The notes beneath the pieces are model-generated. The model had not been told where the DNA came from. It did not search any database and was given only the letters and a program-made list of their open reading frames with translations. The position numbers and the translations under genes were made by a program. A stretch of DNA of 64,000 nucleotides from Trichostrongylus colubriformis (lineage: Eukaryota; Nematoda; Chromadorea; Rhabditida; Trichostrongylidae). The DNA lies in the NCBI GenBank assembly GCA_963978905.1, contig OZ022258.1, positions 58,078,591 to 58,142,590 on the forward strand, written 5' to 3'. This document shows positions 1-11,097 of this stretch, piece after piece. The stretch's first letter is position 1. Every line of letters begins with the position of its first letter.

Positions 1-973
1 GCGGGTTCGACTCATCAAGAGGCGGGACAGTTGCGCGGTTGCGGCTTTTTGCGGCGTTTCCACAGCTCGGAGGGGCGCTTTTTCACCGGGATTTCGCCAC
101 AGATAGCTTGCTTAGGCCCAGGACTCCCTTGTAGATATTTCTCCATTTCCACATTACCCCTAAAGCTATCTTTGAGTCAATGTGCTCAAAATCAAAAAGG
201 AATACTCAGTCATACTCCTTCATTACCTAAAATTTGGTACTTTCAAAGAACCAGTGCAATATTTTATTCCCCTCCCGTTCTTTCTAACCCATTATTTTTC
301 TTACTCACGGAGGCATCAGAAGAGGTAATTTTCGTTGATTTTTTGAATATTAAGAAGTACTAATTAAATCCACAGTAAAAAGAATGGAATAAAATGCCAG
401 CAAAAATTCTGCCCAAGGAATAAGACCCATCTCTGCCACATCCTCATAGAAGACCGGTTTCCCGCCTTTGGGTCACTGGAGGGGGTGGGGTTACGGCTTA
501 GATAGCGATCGTTTCCCCGCCCACCACAGCCGCTCAACCTGTCGCTTCATAACAGAGCCATGAGCAAGCATTCAAAGCACACTTTTAACGCTAGTTGCTA
601 CGAGATCATCTCTTTGACAGTCGCCCATGCAGATAAAATCTCCCCAGATCACCCTCACTGCCCTCTTTGGTGCTTTCAACACAGAAATGGTGCTTTTCAG
701 GGGTTTGCCTCACTTCAGTTGAATTTTCGACATTTTTTCATTTTTTAAAAATTTTTGCTTCGCTATTTATAGTCATTCATGGTATCTCGAGACTTTTCGT
801 CAAACTACAAAGTCGTTTGAGAATAGGTTAGTGGTGAAACCAGCTCTGCACCAGCACTGAAGAATTTCCCACATTTAAATATCAATGGTGTTTTTTCAGC
901 TTAGTAGTGAGACTTGTATGTACTTATTATCTTAATGGAAAAAAATCTCTGAGACCTCAATTTATTTGCTTAC
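1..973. other. Papilin 3' intron or flank, no exon recognised
   Basis: The next TSP1 exon of papilin should follow on the minus strand, but I found no convincing CxxxCG continuation with splice sites. Positions 1-110 are GC-rich with a run of GCGG/CGGC words (ttgcggctttttgcggcg) that looks like the edge of a dispersed repeat. Confidence 0.5.
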
Positions 974-1068
974 CTCTGGCTTTGTTGAGTTGGAATCATC
1001 GCAAAGCTGGTCATCAACTCGAGCTTGTGTCTTTGTTTCGATGCAGTACGGTGTCCTTGTGTGCACAC
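974..1068 (-). CDS. mig-6: Papilin exon 8: second TSP1 continued
   Basis: Acceptor ttttccag, donor GAG/GTAAGC; phase 1 in, 0 out. Reads [20 protein letters not shown] and [12 protein letters not shown], the central part of a TSP1 repeat (CGxGxxxRxxxC). It is the last exon of this gene that I can identify. Confidence 0.83.
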
Positions 1069-4000
1069 CTGGAAAATTTACTGTCAAATGTTCAGCCGGG
1101 TAGGAAAGTGATGAGTGATGAATTCTACTCAAGACCTCCATCAAGAAGCATAACAGAAAAGCAAAGATAGGAATGGGCCAATTCTTCTCGGAACGCGTCA
1201 CGCACTCGATTTGTATTCAGGTCACCTTCCGAAACACTTTAAAGACAGTTAGCACAACTGTGGTCGATTATGAAAGATAAAAGTAGTGGTGAGAAGTGGC
1301 GCAACAGTAGAGCAAGAACGAAAGGTTAAAAATTTGAGAAAACTACCCTCAACCATCGAGGACGTGCTTCCGCGCCCCTTGCATCACTGTAATTGGTGAT
1401 GCAGATGGCGAGGCGGCAATGGCAGCCAGCCGTTGACGTTGCCCCCCCCCCCTCCACTGTTGGTCGACTATCGGAAATCGTACCACCGAAATGAATCGAA
1501 ATGAGGCGGCGATAAAAAACCCCAGAGCCACTTTTTAACGCGAGCCTCATTGGAACTCTATATTTGCTTTTTTAGAGAACATGCCTCCCCAGTTCGGTTT
1601 CCTTCTTTTTTCATGAAGGCGCCTTTACTGTGTGTTGATCAAAGGGATGAGATATAGCAGTCATTACAGGCAGTATACCTGGTGCAGGGTACATGGCTGA
1701 AAGGGATGAAAGGTATATATGACATGGGTTGATCTTGAAGGAATCGTGCACCCAAAGAATGAGTTTTTCTGCCACCCAATTTATGTGGCATTTGCTTAAA
1801 GGAATCGTCCACGGGAAATGGGTTTTGTGTTACCCATATATTTATGTTGTATTTGCCTAATGTTGGCCTCATACAAAATTTCACACGAAAAAATGTGAAT
1901 CCTTCGTCCGCCGCCGTTAGGAACGGAGAGTGGGACTGTTTACGTAACCTTCTGTTCCTACAATGCGTCTGAGACCACGGCGGACGCGGTACGAGGCTTT
2001 TACACGGAGGCCCCGCCCACTGGAACCGCACTTTGTGGTGCTGTATCTCAGCCAGATTCACATTTTTTCGCGTGAAATTTTGTATGAGGCCAACATTAGG
2101 CAAATGCAACATAAATATATGGGTAACACAAAAACTCATTTTCCGTGGACGATTCCTTTAATAAAGGCCGCATGCAAAGTTTCACACGAAAAATGAAAAT
2201 CCGGCTACGTTACCGCTTCTCAGTGTTGGCCGAGGGAGCGGAACCTCATTGTAATGCCCACCCAGTCGTCCGCCGAGGTCTGAGCCGAAGTGTAAGACTG
2301 TTTACGTAACTTTCTGTTCCTACTATGAAACTCCGACCGCGGCGGAAGACTAGGCGGGCATTTATGTGAGGCCACGCCCCTCGGCCACCACTTCGAGGAG
2401 CTGTATCTGGGACGGAGCCATTATAAAACAAATACAACAGAATTATATGAAAAAGAGAAAAACCAATTTTATCGTGCACGTCCTTTAAAGGATTTTTTTA
2501 TACCGGCGTCATTTGGGATACCCCAACGCAACACATACACATCACTCACAAGTGCATAATTTATGCCAGACATGGGAGTTACTTAACACTTGAACATATG
2601 GGAACGAACAATAAAACGGCAATACCTTTAAGCTCCCATTAAAATACGATGGGAGGTCAAGGTTCTGCAACTTTCGCCATATTTTGTGGCTACTTTCCGA
2701 TCCCGAGCAACAATCCTACGCGGTGAACACTGTAAGGCTATAGAAGCCCCTATATGGCCCCTATAAAAGGCCCCTTGACTCTATTAATCAGTTTGTGCTG
2801 CAAATTTCACAAAGCCCAATTCATGCAGCATTCTCCATCGAAGGAACTTATACCAAAGAACGACCTATATCGCAAAGATAGAGGCCTAAATAATTCGTTT
2901 CATTAACTCAAAAACATTTCGCCTTTGCGGATCTAAATGGTCTCCCTCATTTCTAACACTTTGTTCAGCTCTCTCACTCTTCATTCATGCTGTGCATCTT
3001 TCCTGAATGAATTAAGAAATTCACCTTTGCCACAAGTAACGGAGCATGCTGACCATTCTCCAGGCTTGTACATGTAGTCAACCTCATCAGCAATCGGAAC
3101 AGAGAATTCGTACTTGATTGAAACATCTCTGTTTCCTTTGCGCACCAACACCGACACGACAACTTCCTTAAAAAGAAAACAATATCAATGTGACTATTTC
3201 AAAAGTGCTATCGTTAATGGTGAGAATCAATCCGCTCTAAGTTGTTCCGATTCATCACGTACTATTCATCAGCTTCGTTTCGATTCATCACGTACTATTC
3301 ATCAGCTGGGAATGTGATTTCTTGTAGATGGGCGAAATTGTGATCGTAAAATATTACGGCTCTAGTGCGGCATCTTATGGGCTCCTCTGTTCCTCACTCC
3401 GCTGTACAACACTTTCGAAAAAAGAATTGATGATTCTCGTTTTCTAATTACCTCAGATGGTGAATAAGCAGGTGGACATGCCTGTGGAATTTACGAGAAC
3501 ATCCAAAAGTTAATGGGAAACTGAATCACGCGCTTCCTGTCCCTTTAGAGTCACAGGCAACCGATCGATATCGATGAAATTACCGGCTTTTGCGCAGACG
3601 ATCAGAAAAGCTGGTGGATCACGTTATTGAGTGGAAGCAGTCGCAGAGTTCATGTCTCAAATCATCGTGCACAATCGATCAATATCGATTGAAACTATCG
3701 ATTTTCGCGCACAGACCGGAAACGAGATATGCATCAAGTATCTGTACTTGAATCGGGTAGCTACGATATGGCGGTTGGCAAAGTTTAATGAATCTCGGTA
3801 ATCCCCAGCTTCAGCCTCTACGGTTTCTTTTCGCGAAAGAAGAATCTTGCGCAAAAGGCTCAAGTGGGGCATGGGCAATTAATGGAGACGCTCAGGTCAA
3901 AGGCTCTTCGACTGAATTCATCACCTAGTTCCTAAACTTATCGTTTCATCGTAGTCCTCATTTCGCACGCCAAAGCATAGTAGTAGAAGTTAGCTTTAGA

Positions 4001-7000
4001 AGCACAATACTGTAGGCAGTGATAGTCCAACGCGCTGAGGCATTACAGAATGTTTTTCACTCCGACAACTGTTCAAATAATCTCCCACGTTGATTCATGA
4101 CGGAAAAATCAAAGTTCTTCAAATCGCGGACCTCCTCCAATGGGCCCTTCGCGGTAATCTTCTCCGGTTTCCCGTCATCGTATTCGAAATGAACACCATT
4201 CAATTCAACATCCTTTTCCACTTGTATCATAGAGTTTCCGTTCAAAAAGTAATGATCCGACGAATTTTTCATGGCTGAAACAACTCAAGATTGCTGCAGT
4301 GCTACAGAGACGTGAGTAATGTACCAACCCAGGTTGTTCGAGCTTGGGCGAGCCTCTTCAATTTTGATGGCCGTGGCTCCCACAGGAATTCGCATTACAT
4401 CATGATATCCAGGTGAGAGATTTCGCTCATCAAAGGAGCCTTCGATTGTTTTGCACTGCGAGCCGTCACCATCGCACACTCCGCATTTATCCAATTTCAG
4501 AGCTAAAACTCATGTTAGCAGCTGTGAGGACTTCCAGTATGAAATAGACGTATTAAAGTATAAAATATAAAAATTTAAAATTTCAGTATAAAGTAGACGT
4601 TTGCCAAACAATTTTAATTTATGAAAAAATATTTTTTGAAGCAGGCAATTAGCTCACATGTACAGCAACTACCCCCTCCTCAATTCGACTTAATCAGTAT
4701 TTTTATACAAATTTTGGATAGGTTTTTCTTTTGGATGAGTTTCTACATACATATCAATGACATGAAAAGCCCATACTAATTTTGCTCTACATAAATTTCA
4801 TCAGGAGACGCCTATTGCACAATGTTTGCAAAACTGCAAAACTTGGAACATATCCAATTTTTTTCAGAAGTATCTGAACGAGGTATCATGTGGAGCATAC
4901 AGCTTTCATATGCTCCAAAATTTCGCATTGCCAAAATGAAATAGTTGCGAAAGTTTTTTTCAATTAATAGTCTTATTTTTGAACATTCAATATGTTTCAA
5001 ATTGAATGATTATTTGGAGATAATTTTTTGTCATAACAATTCAACAATTATTTACTTGTTTGTAACAAAGAAATAATTTGGTTTCCGTTTCGCACGGGCC
5101 AAAGTCCTACCTGATCCGAGCTTGCCATCGCATCCCAATGGCAAGCATACACCATCGACACAGATATCTTCGCCCTTCGAATCGCATTTGGTACCGTCAA
5201 TGACAGCGTCACCCCATTTATAGTAGAAGTTGCCACTTTCGGGCTTACACAGTAACTCGCATCTGAAATGGTGCTTCTGAAGCCAGCTCAGCTAAAATCC
5301 TTCAGCTGCCTTTGAGCTACTAATTATAATATTGGGTTGAGGAATAAGTCCCCGCGGTTTTTTTCAACCCCGTTTTTTACAATGTTTCCTTCATCTTTTG
5401 ACAAAGTTTATATATGTTTCCGACAGAGCTTTTTTTACCCTACAGTCCGCTACTATCTGTTTTTCGATTCCTTCGACTACCTAATATTTATGAGGTTTGG
5501 AAATGAAGTGAGCTGAAGGCAAAAAATTGGCACTTGCGCACCTCATTTTTCTCGCCTACCATCCAGATCAAAAAATGTTTGTATATATGTTTCGATAGAG
5601 CTGGAAAAGCTCTATCGAAACATATATACAAACATTTTTTGATCTGGATGGTAGGCGAGAAAAATGAGGTGCGCAAGTGCCAATTTTTTGCCTTCAGCTC
5701 ACTTCATTTCCAAACCTCATAAATATTAGGTAGTCGAAGGAATCGAAAAACAGATAGTAGCGTTTTGTAGGGTAAAAAAAGCTCTATCGAAAACATATAT
5801 AAACTTTGTCAAAAGATGAAGGAAACATTGTAAAAAACGGGGTTGAAAAAAACCGCGGGGACTTATTCCTCAACCCAATATAAAGATGGAGATGTGAAAG
5901 TATCCGATGATCCGACGCCAGACGTGGACACCAGAAGCGCACCAGACATCTGACACCATTTCACGCAACAATTACACGACGAAGTGGTAATGTGATAGGT
6001 ATGACCTAATCGACCCCTGTTGCTCCGGCAGTGAGCCGAAAAATGGGTGAAACCGATTTTTTTTTTGCTAAACTCACTTATTTTTGCCCTTGTACGGTAA
6101 CCACTTGTGATATTGGCCATCGATGGGATCGTCGTTGTGAGCTGCGCACTGCTCCGCACGGAAATCTGTGCCTTCTGGACAAGGATCCAAGTTGCAGGAG
6201 ACGTATCGAACCGACGGACCCGTGCAGTCACCTCTGAAAAATATTTGTTAGCAGTTATTTTCCCCAAACAAACTGGTGGAGGGCTCTCCGGCATCTTGAT
6301 CACCCTTTGTTTGTCAGTTTACAGTTGTCAGTTTATTGCTTGCATTGTGTTAGTTGTGTGTGAGTATTTTAAGGGGTTACCGTCTTCAACAGATGTGTGC
6401 TGCCATCATCTGCACATGTTGTTGATCGACGGATCGGAGCGATAGCAATCATCTTGATTCATAAACACCACAAATGATGTTTACGATTTACACAAAGCCT
6501 CGTACACATATAACAACAACACCGGGTCATCGAGTTCAATCAGATCATCGTTTGAGCGATCATCTGAGAAATCACGCACCTAAGAGTGGGTCGGTGAAAA
6601 AAAAATCATTTTCCGTTACAAAGATTGGCAGATGCGCAAATAGGTGGCTCGAAACCGAAATTAACCATTCCCAAGAGGAAACATGCCTCTTTTTATAACA
6701 CAACAATTCCTCGTGCAGCACATGGTGTTGTACGTAAAAGTGTTCCAGAGTGACCACGTGCAGCACATGGCGTACCACGAGCTTCAAGCCATAATTTTTC
6801 TGAATTTTTGAAACTTTGTCGCTGTCAAAAGCTACCACCTCATGTTTTCGAATATGAAGATTAATATATGCCTGAAACTGTCCTCTCCAAAAAGTAGTTC
6901 GGATTTTGGCACCACCCTCTCGAACTGCATAGCAATAAGTGAGAAAACAAATTCATTGTTTGTAACGTTATACATACGTGTGCATACACTTCCTATTATA

Positions 7001-9216
7001 GCCTTGTTTATTTTCAGATTGACAGGGCCACTGCTCAACTCTGAAGTCTCCGGCCACAACTGCCCTCCTATTGCCTGTGCCGCTAAATGCCTAATCGTAC
7101 CAAAATTTGACTTTTGCTCAAGAGTTTTGGTACATAAGGGCTATACCTCTCCATATCGGAATACGTCTCCTGATAGCCAGAGATCGACAGTTTCATGTTA
7201 GCCAAAAAAGAAGGATCTGGGTGGCCAAGCCACCGATGTTGCACGATTTGAAGATCATGTGAAATCGTTTGTTCATACTGGTAGGAAGGGCAAAAATAGC
7301 CTCGGTCAGTTAAATGTTGAATATATGTTAGCCATGGCAATGAAGTAGTATAGCAATCCCACCTATTTCTGTACATCAGTTCGAAGCTACCAATAGCATG
7401 GTCTGGGGAGCAAGTCAATCCTGCATCAATGCCTGGGTAGAGCAACCAAGTTTTCGTATCCTCATGATTTATGAATCAGTACCACATTGGTAAAAACGTT
7501 GACAAGTACATCAGCTGACCCCGCAAATCTTTGTATGGGTAAAATCTCAATCGAGTGCCTCCGCAACTTCCGCTAGAAGTAAGATACCCGGCTTATACAT
7601 AGAAGAAAAAAATAATCAGCGTTGAATTCTTCCTTGTTATATTTTTTCAAATCAAATTCTCCATCACACATTATCCACTCTCTTTGACAAGGACCCAACC
7701 TCAAGGTGACTCCCTTGATTGACAGCTCTTCGTTACTTGTTTTCTGCTTCACTTTTCATTCATCTCCTTCTCACGTAGGATGAAGGTATGTCTTCTTTTT
7801 CAGATGCTGTGTAAGACATGTGCTTTCGAAGAAAAGCGATTTATGCCCTGTAGAAATCCCAACTAGCAAAAAGTTAGTTCGACGACGGATACTCGTAGGC
7901 AGGCCGGTAAGTGCACGAACATAACCGATAAGAAGGACGAAGTTTTTTTTTTGGCGCGAAACGATACCTTGCTATGATACGCCGTGCATTTTAGTTCCAT
8001 TAAGAATCGCGGTGAGAGGTGATGCGATTTGGTCTATATAATAGCTAGGGGGGGGGCAGCCAATTTACTGGTCATATCCTCCCAGAAGAGCCCGATACGG
8101 CAACTGATGCATGAGGGAAGCATCCTGAGAACTTTGTACCGTCTAGTCAAAGGAGATTTGTGAAGCTGGTCCCGATCCCTCAAGAGCCACAACACAGAAA
8201 ATTACGGTATACAGAAAAAATTACGGTATACTACAGCATGATTCATTGTGACTAACAAAAGAACAACGGCCCAGTAGCTTCCTCCTATATATTCAGTGAA
8301 TCGATTTTCGGAAATCTCGCTAGGCTTAACCGAGTCATCTATCCTTCGTGGTCAGTACCACTTAGTACCACACTAAAAAACTAAAATCTGGATTCTCATA
8401 GCTTTTGGGGTAATTATTTATGTCCTTGACTATACCTACCTCGCTTTCGCAATTTATACATCCGTTTTCGTTCAGGTGAACTGCAGGTTACCCAAGACTC
8501 ATAAAAATTAACAAAAGGACAGTGGTCGCCTATGGCCCTCCCTTAACTCTTATCAGTACCCTTTTGATTGCCCTTGGCCACTCGCCTTATAAGTGCTGTA
8601 TAGGCGAAGATGCAATCAACTAACAATTCTAAGCGGTCATCGAATGCGTGGCACGTTCGAAAGGCATACTGGTTGAATTCAGAACCCTTACCCTCTTATC
8701 TAATACTTCTTATCCTGGTCAAATTGAACTTCATAGAACCCTTTACAGGGGATAACAGCCTATCATCTTGTAACTGTCTACCGAGCAGGATCAAAGGCCG
8801 AAAGCACTCACGGGCATTGTCGCTTTTCGGTTTGAACACCGCCACCGCACGTTCGTGAGCACTCTTCGGGCGTCCACGGTCCCCAGGGCCCGGATTCGGT
8901 CTGTCCCGTCTTGTCGAGACTTACGGACGAATCACCGTCAACGTAAACCTGGAACAAAATGGTTGAGATTTTCATTCCATAAGAATTATCGGGATGTTGC
9001 GTACCTGATATGCTTGGCGTTTAGCTCTTGCGCCAGCTGGACTCGTTTCTGGCGGTGACAATGGATGTAGATATGGTGATGTGGGCTACAAATTGAACTA
9101 GTGGGGCTTTCTATCACGGCAATTCTCACCCTGGCACTTACCTCACTGGAGAAAAACGGTAACGAGAACGCATCCAAGGCGTGGAAAAGCGCTACCAATT
9201 GCAGCAGCGCTTTCAT
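974..9216 (-). CDS. mig-6: Papilin (MIG-6)-like secreted matrix protein, 5' part of gene (8 exons, 3' end missing)
   Basis: Extracellular matrix glycoprotein of the papilin/ADAMTS-like family. Known papilins act in basement membranes and influence cell migration and matrix proteases. Eight exons at 9142-9216, 8812-8948, 6078-6233, 5111-5262, 4329-4502, 4132-4274, 3025-3166 and 974-1068 total 1074 nt (358 codons) with every splice phase matching. Order: signal peptide (residues 1 to about 18), TSP1 module from about residue 45 with GPWGPW and CSRTCGGGV, papilin-type Cys-rich module (about 90-185), spacer (about 190-300), second TSP1 from about 314 with [12 protein letters not shown]. There is no propeptide, metalloprotease or disintegrin exon. 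This separates it from ADAMTS proteases and fits papilin or ADAMTSL. Further TSP1 and Kunitz exons expected of papilin are not visible and should lie left of position 1. The mig-6 name is inference from architecture; an ADAMTSL ortholog is the alternative. Confidence 0.82.
1800..2157. mobile_element. TTAA-flanked MITE, copy B1 (intron of papilin)
   Basis: Terminal inverted repeats begin AGGAATCGTCCACGGGAAAT and continue through a copy of ACCCATATATTTATGTTG. The element sits between TTAA (1796-1799) and TTAA (2158-2161), the target duplication of piggyBac-type elements. The centre is GC-rich and itself partly palindromic. A broken extra end lies at 1736-1760. No transposase is encoded. Confidence 0.8.
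2162..2484. mobile_element. TTAA-type MITE, truncated copy B2
   Basis: Directly abuts copy B1. Lacks the outer left end but keeps the sub-terminal ttcacacgaaaaa stretch, the GC-rich centre and a right end (atcgtgcacgtcct) followed by TTAA at 2485-2488. Confidence 0.65.
3025..3166 (-). CDS. mig-6: Papilin exon 7: end of spacer and second TSP1 start
   Basis: Acceptor tctttttaag, donor AAAG/GTGAAT. Encodes [20 protein letters not shown] (last spacer strands, like the QVLVQ...VKYEY region of relatives), then [15 protein letters not shown], the start of TSP1 module 2. Confidence 0.85.
3167..4131. other. Papilin intron 6, low-complexity remnants only
   Basis: Apart from the 33-bp tandem repeat, two imperfect copies of a segment with the core atcgatcgatatcgat (about 3545-3620 and 3660-3730) are visible. 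No exon or RNA gene seen. Confidence 0.4.
3248..3308. repeat. 33-bp tandem duplication
   Basis: cgattcatcacgtactattc plus atcagct occurs twice with a period of 33 bases, inside the papilin intron upstream of exon 7. Confidence 0.85.
4132..4274 (-). CDS. mig-6: Papilin exon 6: spacer module
   Basis: Acceptor gtttcag, donor GAG/GTCCGC; phase 1 in, 0 out, 47 full codons. Contains [18 protein letters not shown] and [10 protein letters not shown], matching the beta strands of an ADAMTS spacer. The frame continues open to a stop at 4057, but that tail is intronic by homology. Confidence 0.83.
4329..4502 (-). CDS. mig-6: Papilin exon 5: end of Cys-rich, start of spacer
   Basis: Reads [19 protein letters not shown], then [20 protein letters not shown] and RPSSNN. 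The CGVCxGDGSxC motif and the GYxDVxxIPxGAT strand open the ADAMTS spacer. I place the donor at CTGG/GTTGGT because it keeps the frame and joins to [14 protein letters not shown], the conserved NYLAL...GxYxLNG spacer strand. The open frame running to 4285 reads into the 54-nt intron. Confidence 0.86.
5111..5262 (-). CDS. mig-6: Papilin exon 4: Cys-rich module
   Basis: Acceptor atttcag, donor TCAG/GTAGGA. Joined to the previous exon it reads [19 protein letters not shown] and later VIDGTKC, ICVDGVC and [11 protein letters not shown]. These are hallmark cysteine spacings of the papilin/ADAMTS Cys-rich domain, with CVDGxCxPxGCD strongly diagnostic. Confidence 0.92.
5332..5878. mobile_element. 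547-bp foldback (palindromic) mariner-type MITE
   Basis: Two arms of about 270 bp are inverted copies separated by about 4 nt near 5605. The outer ends read TTGGGTTGAGGAATAAGTCC and are flanked by TA on both sides (5330-5331, 5879-5880). TA targets and a ...ATAAGTCCCCG terminus resemble irritans-type mariner ends. Arm identity is very high, with only scattered mismatches near 5440-5465/5755-5800. The small open frames found here on both strands are mirror images and not genes. Confidence 0.88.
6078..6233 (-). CDS. mig-6: Papilin exon 3: end of TSP1 and start of Cys-rich module
   Basis: Acceptor tttttcag, donor AA/GTGAGT; phase 2 in and out. It encodes [19 protein letters not shown], the end of the TSP1 fold, then [10 protein letters not shown] and [10 protein letters not shown], the conserved opening of the ADAMTS/papilin cysteine-rich module. 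The preceding intron (6234-8811) is 2.6 kb. Confidence 0.9.
6234..8811. other. Papilin intron 2, no recognised exon
   Basis: 2.6-kb intron. It contains a repeated cgtgcagcacatgg motif (about 6713 and 6760), a 9-G tract at 8048-8056 and a duplicated aaattacggtata motif (8205-8235). A 120-codon minus-strand frame at 7083-7445 is open but has no recognisable domain and could be transposon debris. Confidence 0.4.
8812..8948 (-). CDS. mig-6: Papilin exon 2: first TSP1 module, first half
   Basis: Acceptor gttccag, donor CCC/GTGAGT; phase 0 in, phase 2 out. It encodes 45 codons ending in a TSP1 core with residues [20 protein letters not shown]. The WxxW pair and the CxxxCGGG signature are those of thrombospondin type-1 repeats of the ADAMTS/papilin group. 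Confidence 0.88.
9142..9216 (-). CDS. mig-6: Papilin exon 1: start codon and signal peptide
   Basis: 25 codons beginning [20 protein letters not shown], a typical hydrophobic secretion signal. The donor is GAG/GTAAGT in phase 0, which fits the phase-0 start of the TSP1 exon. A short AAACGAG...ATCAG segment at 9005-9048 has splice-like ends, but its 44 nt would break the frame, so it is left in the intron. The start was chosen as the only in-frame ATG giving a signal peptide close behind a good trans-splice acceptor. Confidence 0.8.
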
Positions 9217-9240
9217 TTTGTTGACCCTAAACTGGGCAAT
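9217..9240 (-). promoter_or_regulatory. Candidate spliced-leader acceptor upstream of papilin ATG
   Basis: Reading the minus strand, cccagtttag ends at 9227, 10 nt before the ATG. Nematode mRNAs are often trans-spliced to SL1 at such a site just upstream of the start codon. Inference from spacing and consensus only. Confidence 0.4.
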
Positions 9241-9242
9241 GA

Positions 9243-9479
9243 TTAAGGCAGACTGAGCGCAAGAGAAGGCGAATATGAGTCTGTTCTACAAAAAAGACGG
9301 GAGGAGGAGTGGCTCCTGCCGTCACTGGGCACAGGATTGGCTGAATTTGCAGCGAAGAGACAGCGACCAATAATACTAATCTCAGCAGAATCGCTGGCAA
9401 TAACGCCGTTTTTCTCACAGACGGAAAAGGCATCAACAATCCCGGCAATTTCTTCTGCACAATACACTGCCATATTCAA
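9243..9479 (-). CDS. Hypothetical short ORF upstream of papilin
   Basis: 78 codons beginning MNMAVYCAEEIAGIVDAFSV. The first half has a composition like real protein and a faint similarity to the first helix-loop-helix of EF-hand proteins (EEIxxxxxAFxxxExNGxI), but no canonical calcium loop is present. The second half is Ser/Leu-rich and probably the pyrimidine tract of papilin's leader. It ends 26 nt before papilin's ATG, so it may be 5' UTR. Unassigned. Confidence 0.18.
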   Translation of the reverse strand: MNMAVYCAEEIAGIVDAFSVCEKNGVIASDSAEISIIGRCLFAANSANPVPSDGRSHSSSRLFCRTDSYSPSLALSLP

Positions 9480-11097
9480 AAATGGCCAAAAATCGAAGAG
9501 ACCGAGTTAAATAATAGCAGCCGTTGTTTATTTTTACGAAATGGAAAATGAGCACGGGAGATCCGCTTTCAGCTTGTCCTTGAAGATGAGGCCTTTCACA
9601 ACTTCGTTCCCCATGGAATACATCAATCAGGGGCTACCAGAATAGCACAGAAAGGAAAAATTCGGGAGATTTCCAGCGAAAGCCAAGACTGAAAAATAAT
9701 GCAAGTTGTTGCAGAGAAAGGCAGGCGATAAGGAAACATTGAGAATGGTGAAGATAAGTAAAAGAAGCATCAGAAGGAAGGCGTTTCCCTATAGACGGCA
9801 TCTGTGGCATTCTTAGCGACTTATGAGATAGTAATGACACAGCCACTACTTTTTCGGGTGCCATAACTGCGAAAAATCACCGAAAGGTCATTCGATAAGG
9901 CGATGCTTTGATAGTGGAAGTGACCAGCAAGAGGCTCAACCACTGTAATCTACGCTGGGGTCAAGAAGGATGTGGAGGGAATTGGCTGTCTCGTCTCGTC
10001 TCTCCCTTGTAAGGAATCGGCAATAAGACCCTCACCCAGAAGTGTACTCGACTCGATGAATCCTTTTCTTCTCTCAGCGCAAGCTCATAGATGACGTAGA
10101 TGACGTCCTCCTTTTAACAGCCCCGACTACGACTCCCTGTAAAAGACTGCTCGACCAGCGCTTTCCTCTCGGTAACTTTAGTACAGGTTCGTAACCACTT
10201 CCTATGAGTAACCAGTAGATATCTACCAAAACTGCAAGGTACATCCACTCAGATCATAATGAACAATTTAAAAAAAAATGGTTCTCCAAGGCAAAAGAGA
10301 TTTGGAGAGATACGACAGGTTGAAGGGAGCTGAATATTGTGTTGCTGTGTACTTTTGACAGAGAAACTCCACACAGAGGTCTCATCAATCTTAACCATCA
10401 TAAGCACCCATCCTGCTCCTCCTCAACCTCCTCTTGCCCTTTTCCTTTGAAACCTCAAAACTCCGCGGCAGCGCAGCTCGATGATGACGAAACCGTCATA
10501 TGCTGGTTGACTTAAGAACAAGGGTGCTAAGGAGTAGAGATATCCCACTATGGACATTATTTTTAACTAAAAGAAGGGGAAAGGAGCCCCTTCTTTCCTC
10601 CTAAGGCTTATGCAAAAATATACGCCTGAGTGTGCAGACTGACCCCTTAAAGATCTTTCCAAGATGTTTAGATGTGCAACATTTTATGAGATTGCTCCAC
10701 CCCCCCCCCCCTCCCCGTTGCGATAGCACCGAACAAGAGCAAAGGTAAGGGTATTGTTGTGGATCCGTACATCACATACATATACTACTTATTCTCCTTG
10801 GCAAATTTCATCTTTTCTAATTTCGGCTTATTGGGAAATATGTAATACTGCTGAATCATCACCGACATATTGACCCCTATACCCGGGTTACCCTAGTACG
10901 GATTCTCATAAATCACATATCCACAATCAAGCAACCAACCACGGATTGGTAGATGACCCCTCCAGGAGTGAGCTTCAGAGCCTTCAACTTTCATAGAGGT
11001 AGAGAGATAAGAAGGAAGGACTCAGTGCAAGAATCAAGGGTATGGAGACCATAACAATGCCATAGGCGTGAAAATGGAATCCATTTCGATTTGTTAT

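Noticed and set aside
560..720. Possible next TSP1 exon on the minus strand (frame with VIWGDFICMGDCQRD)
   Set aside because: Spacing of Trp and Cys does not match a TSP1 module, and no acceptor/donor pair with the needed phase 0 entry was found.
1639..2139. 166-codon minus-strand ORF
   Set aside because: Lies over MITE copy B1 and its neighbour; the frame is a by-product of the inverted repeat.
4057..4131. Coding extension of papilin exon 6 to a stop at 4057
   Set aside because: Joining at the GAG/GTCCGC donor restores the spacer strand VVVSVLV in exon 7; the extension shows no family similarity.
5488..5722. Two 62-codon ORFs on opposite strands with nearly identical proteins
   Set aside because: They are mirror images produced by the palindromic foldback element, not genes.
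9005..9048. 44-nt exon ([14 protein letters not shown]) between papilin exons 1 and 2
   Set aside because: Splice sites look fair, but 44 nt would shift exon 2 out of frame and hit a stop. Direct joining of exon 1 to exon 2 is in phase.
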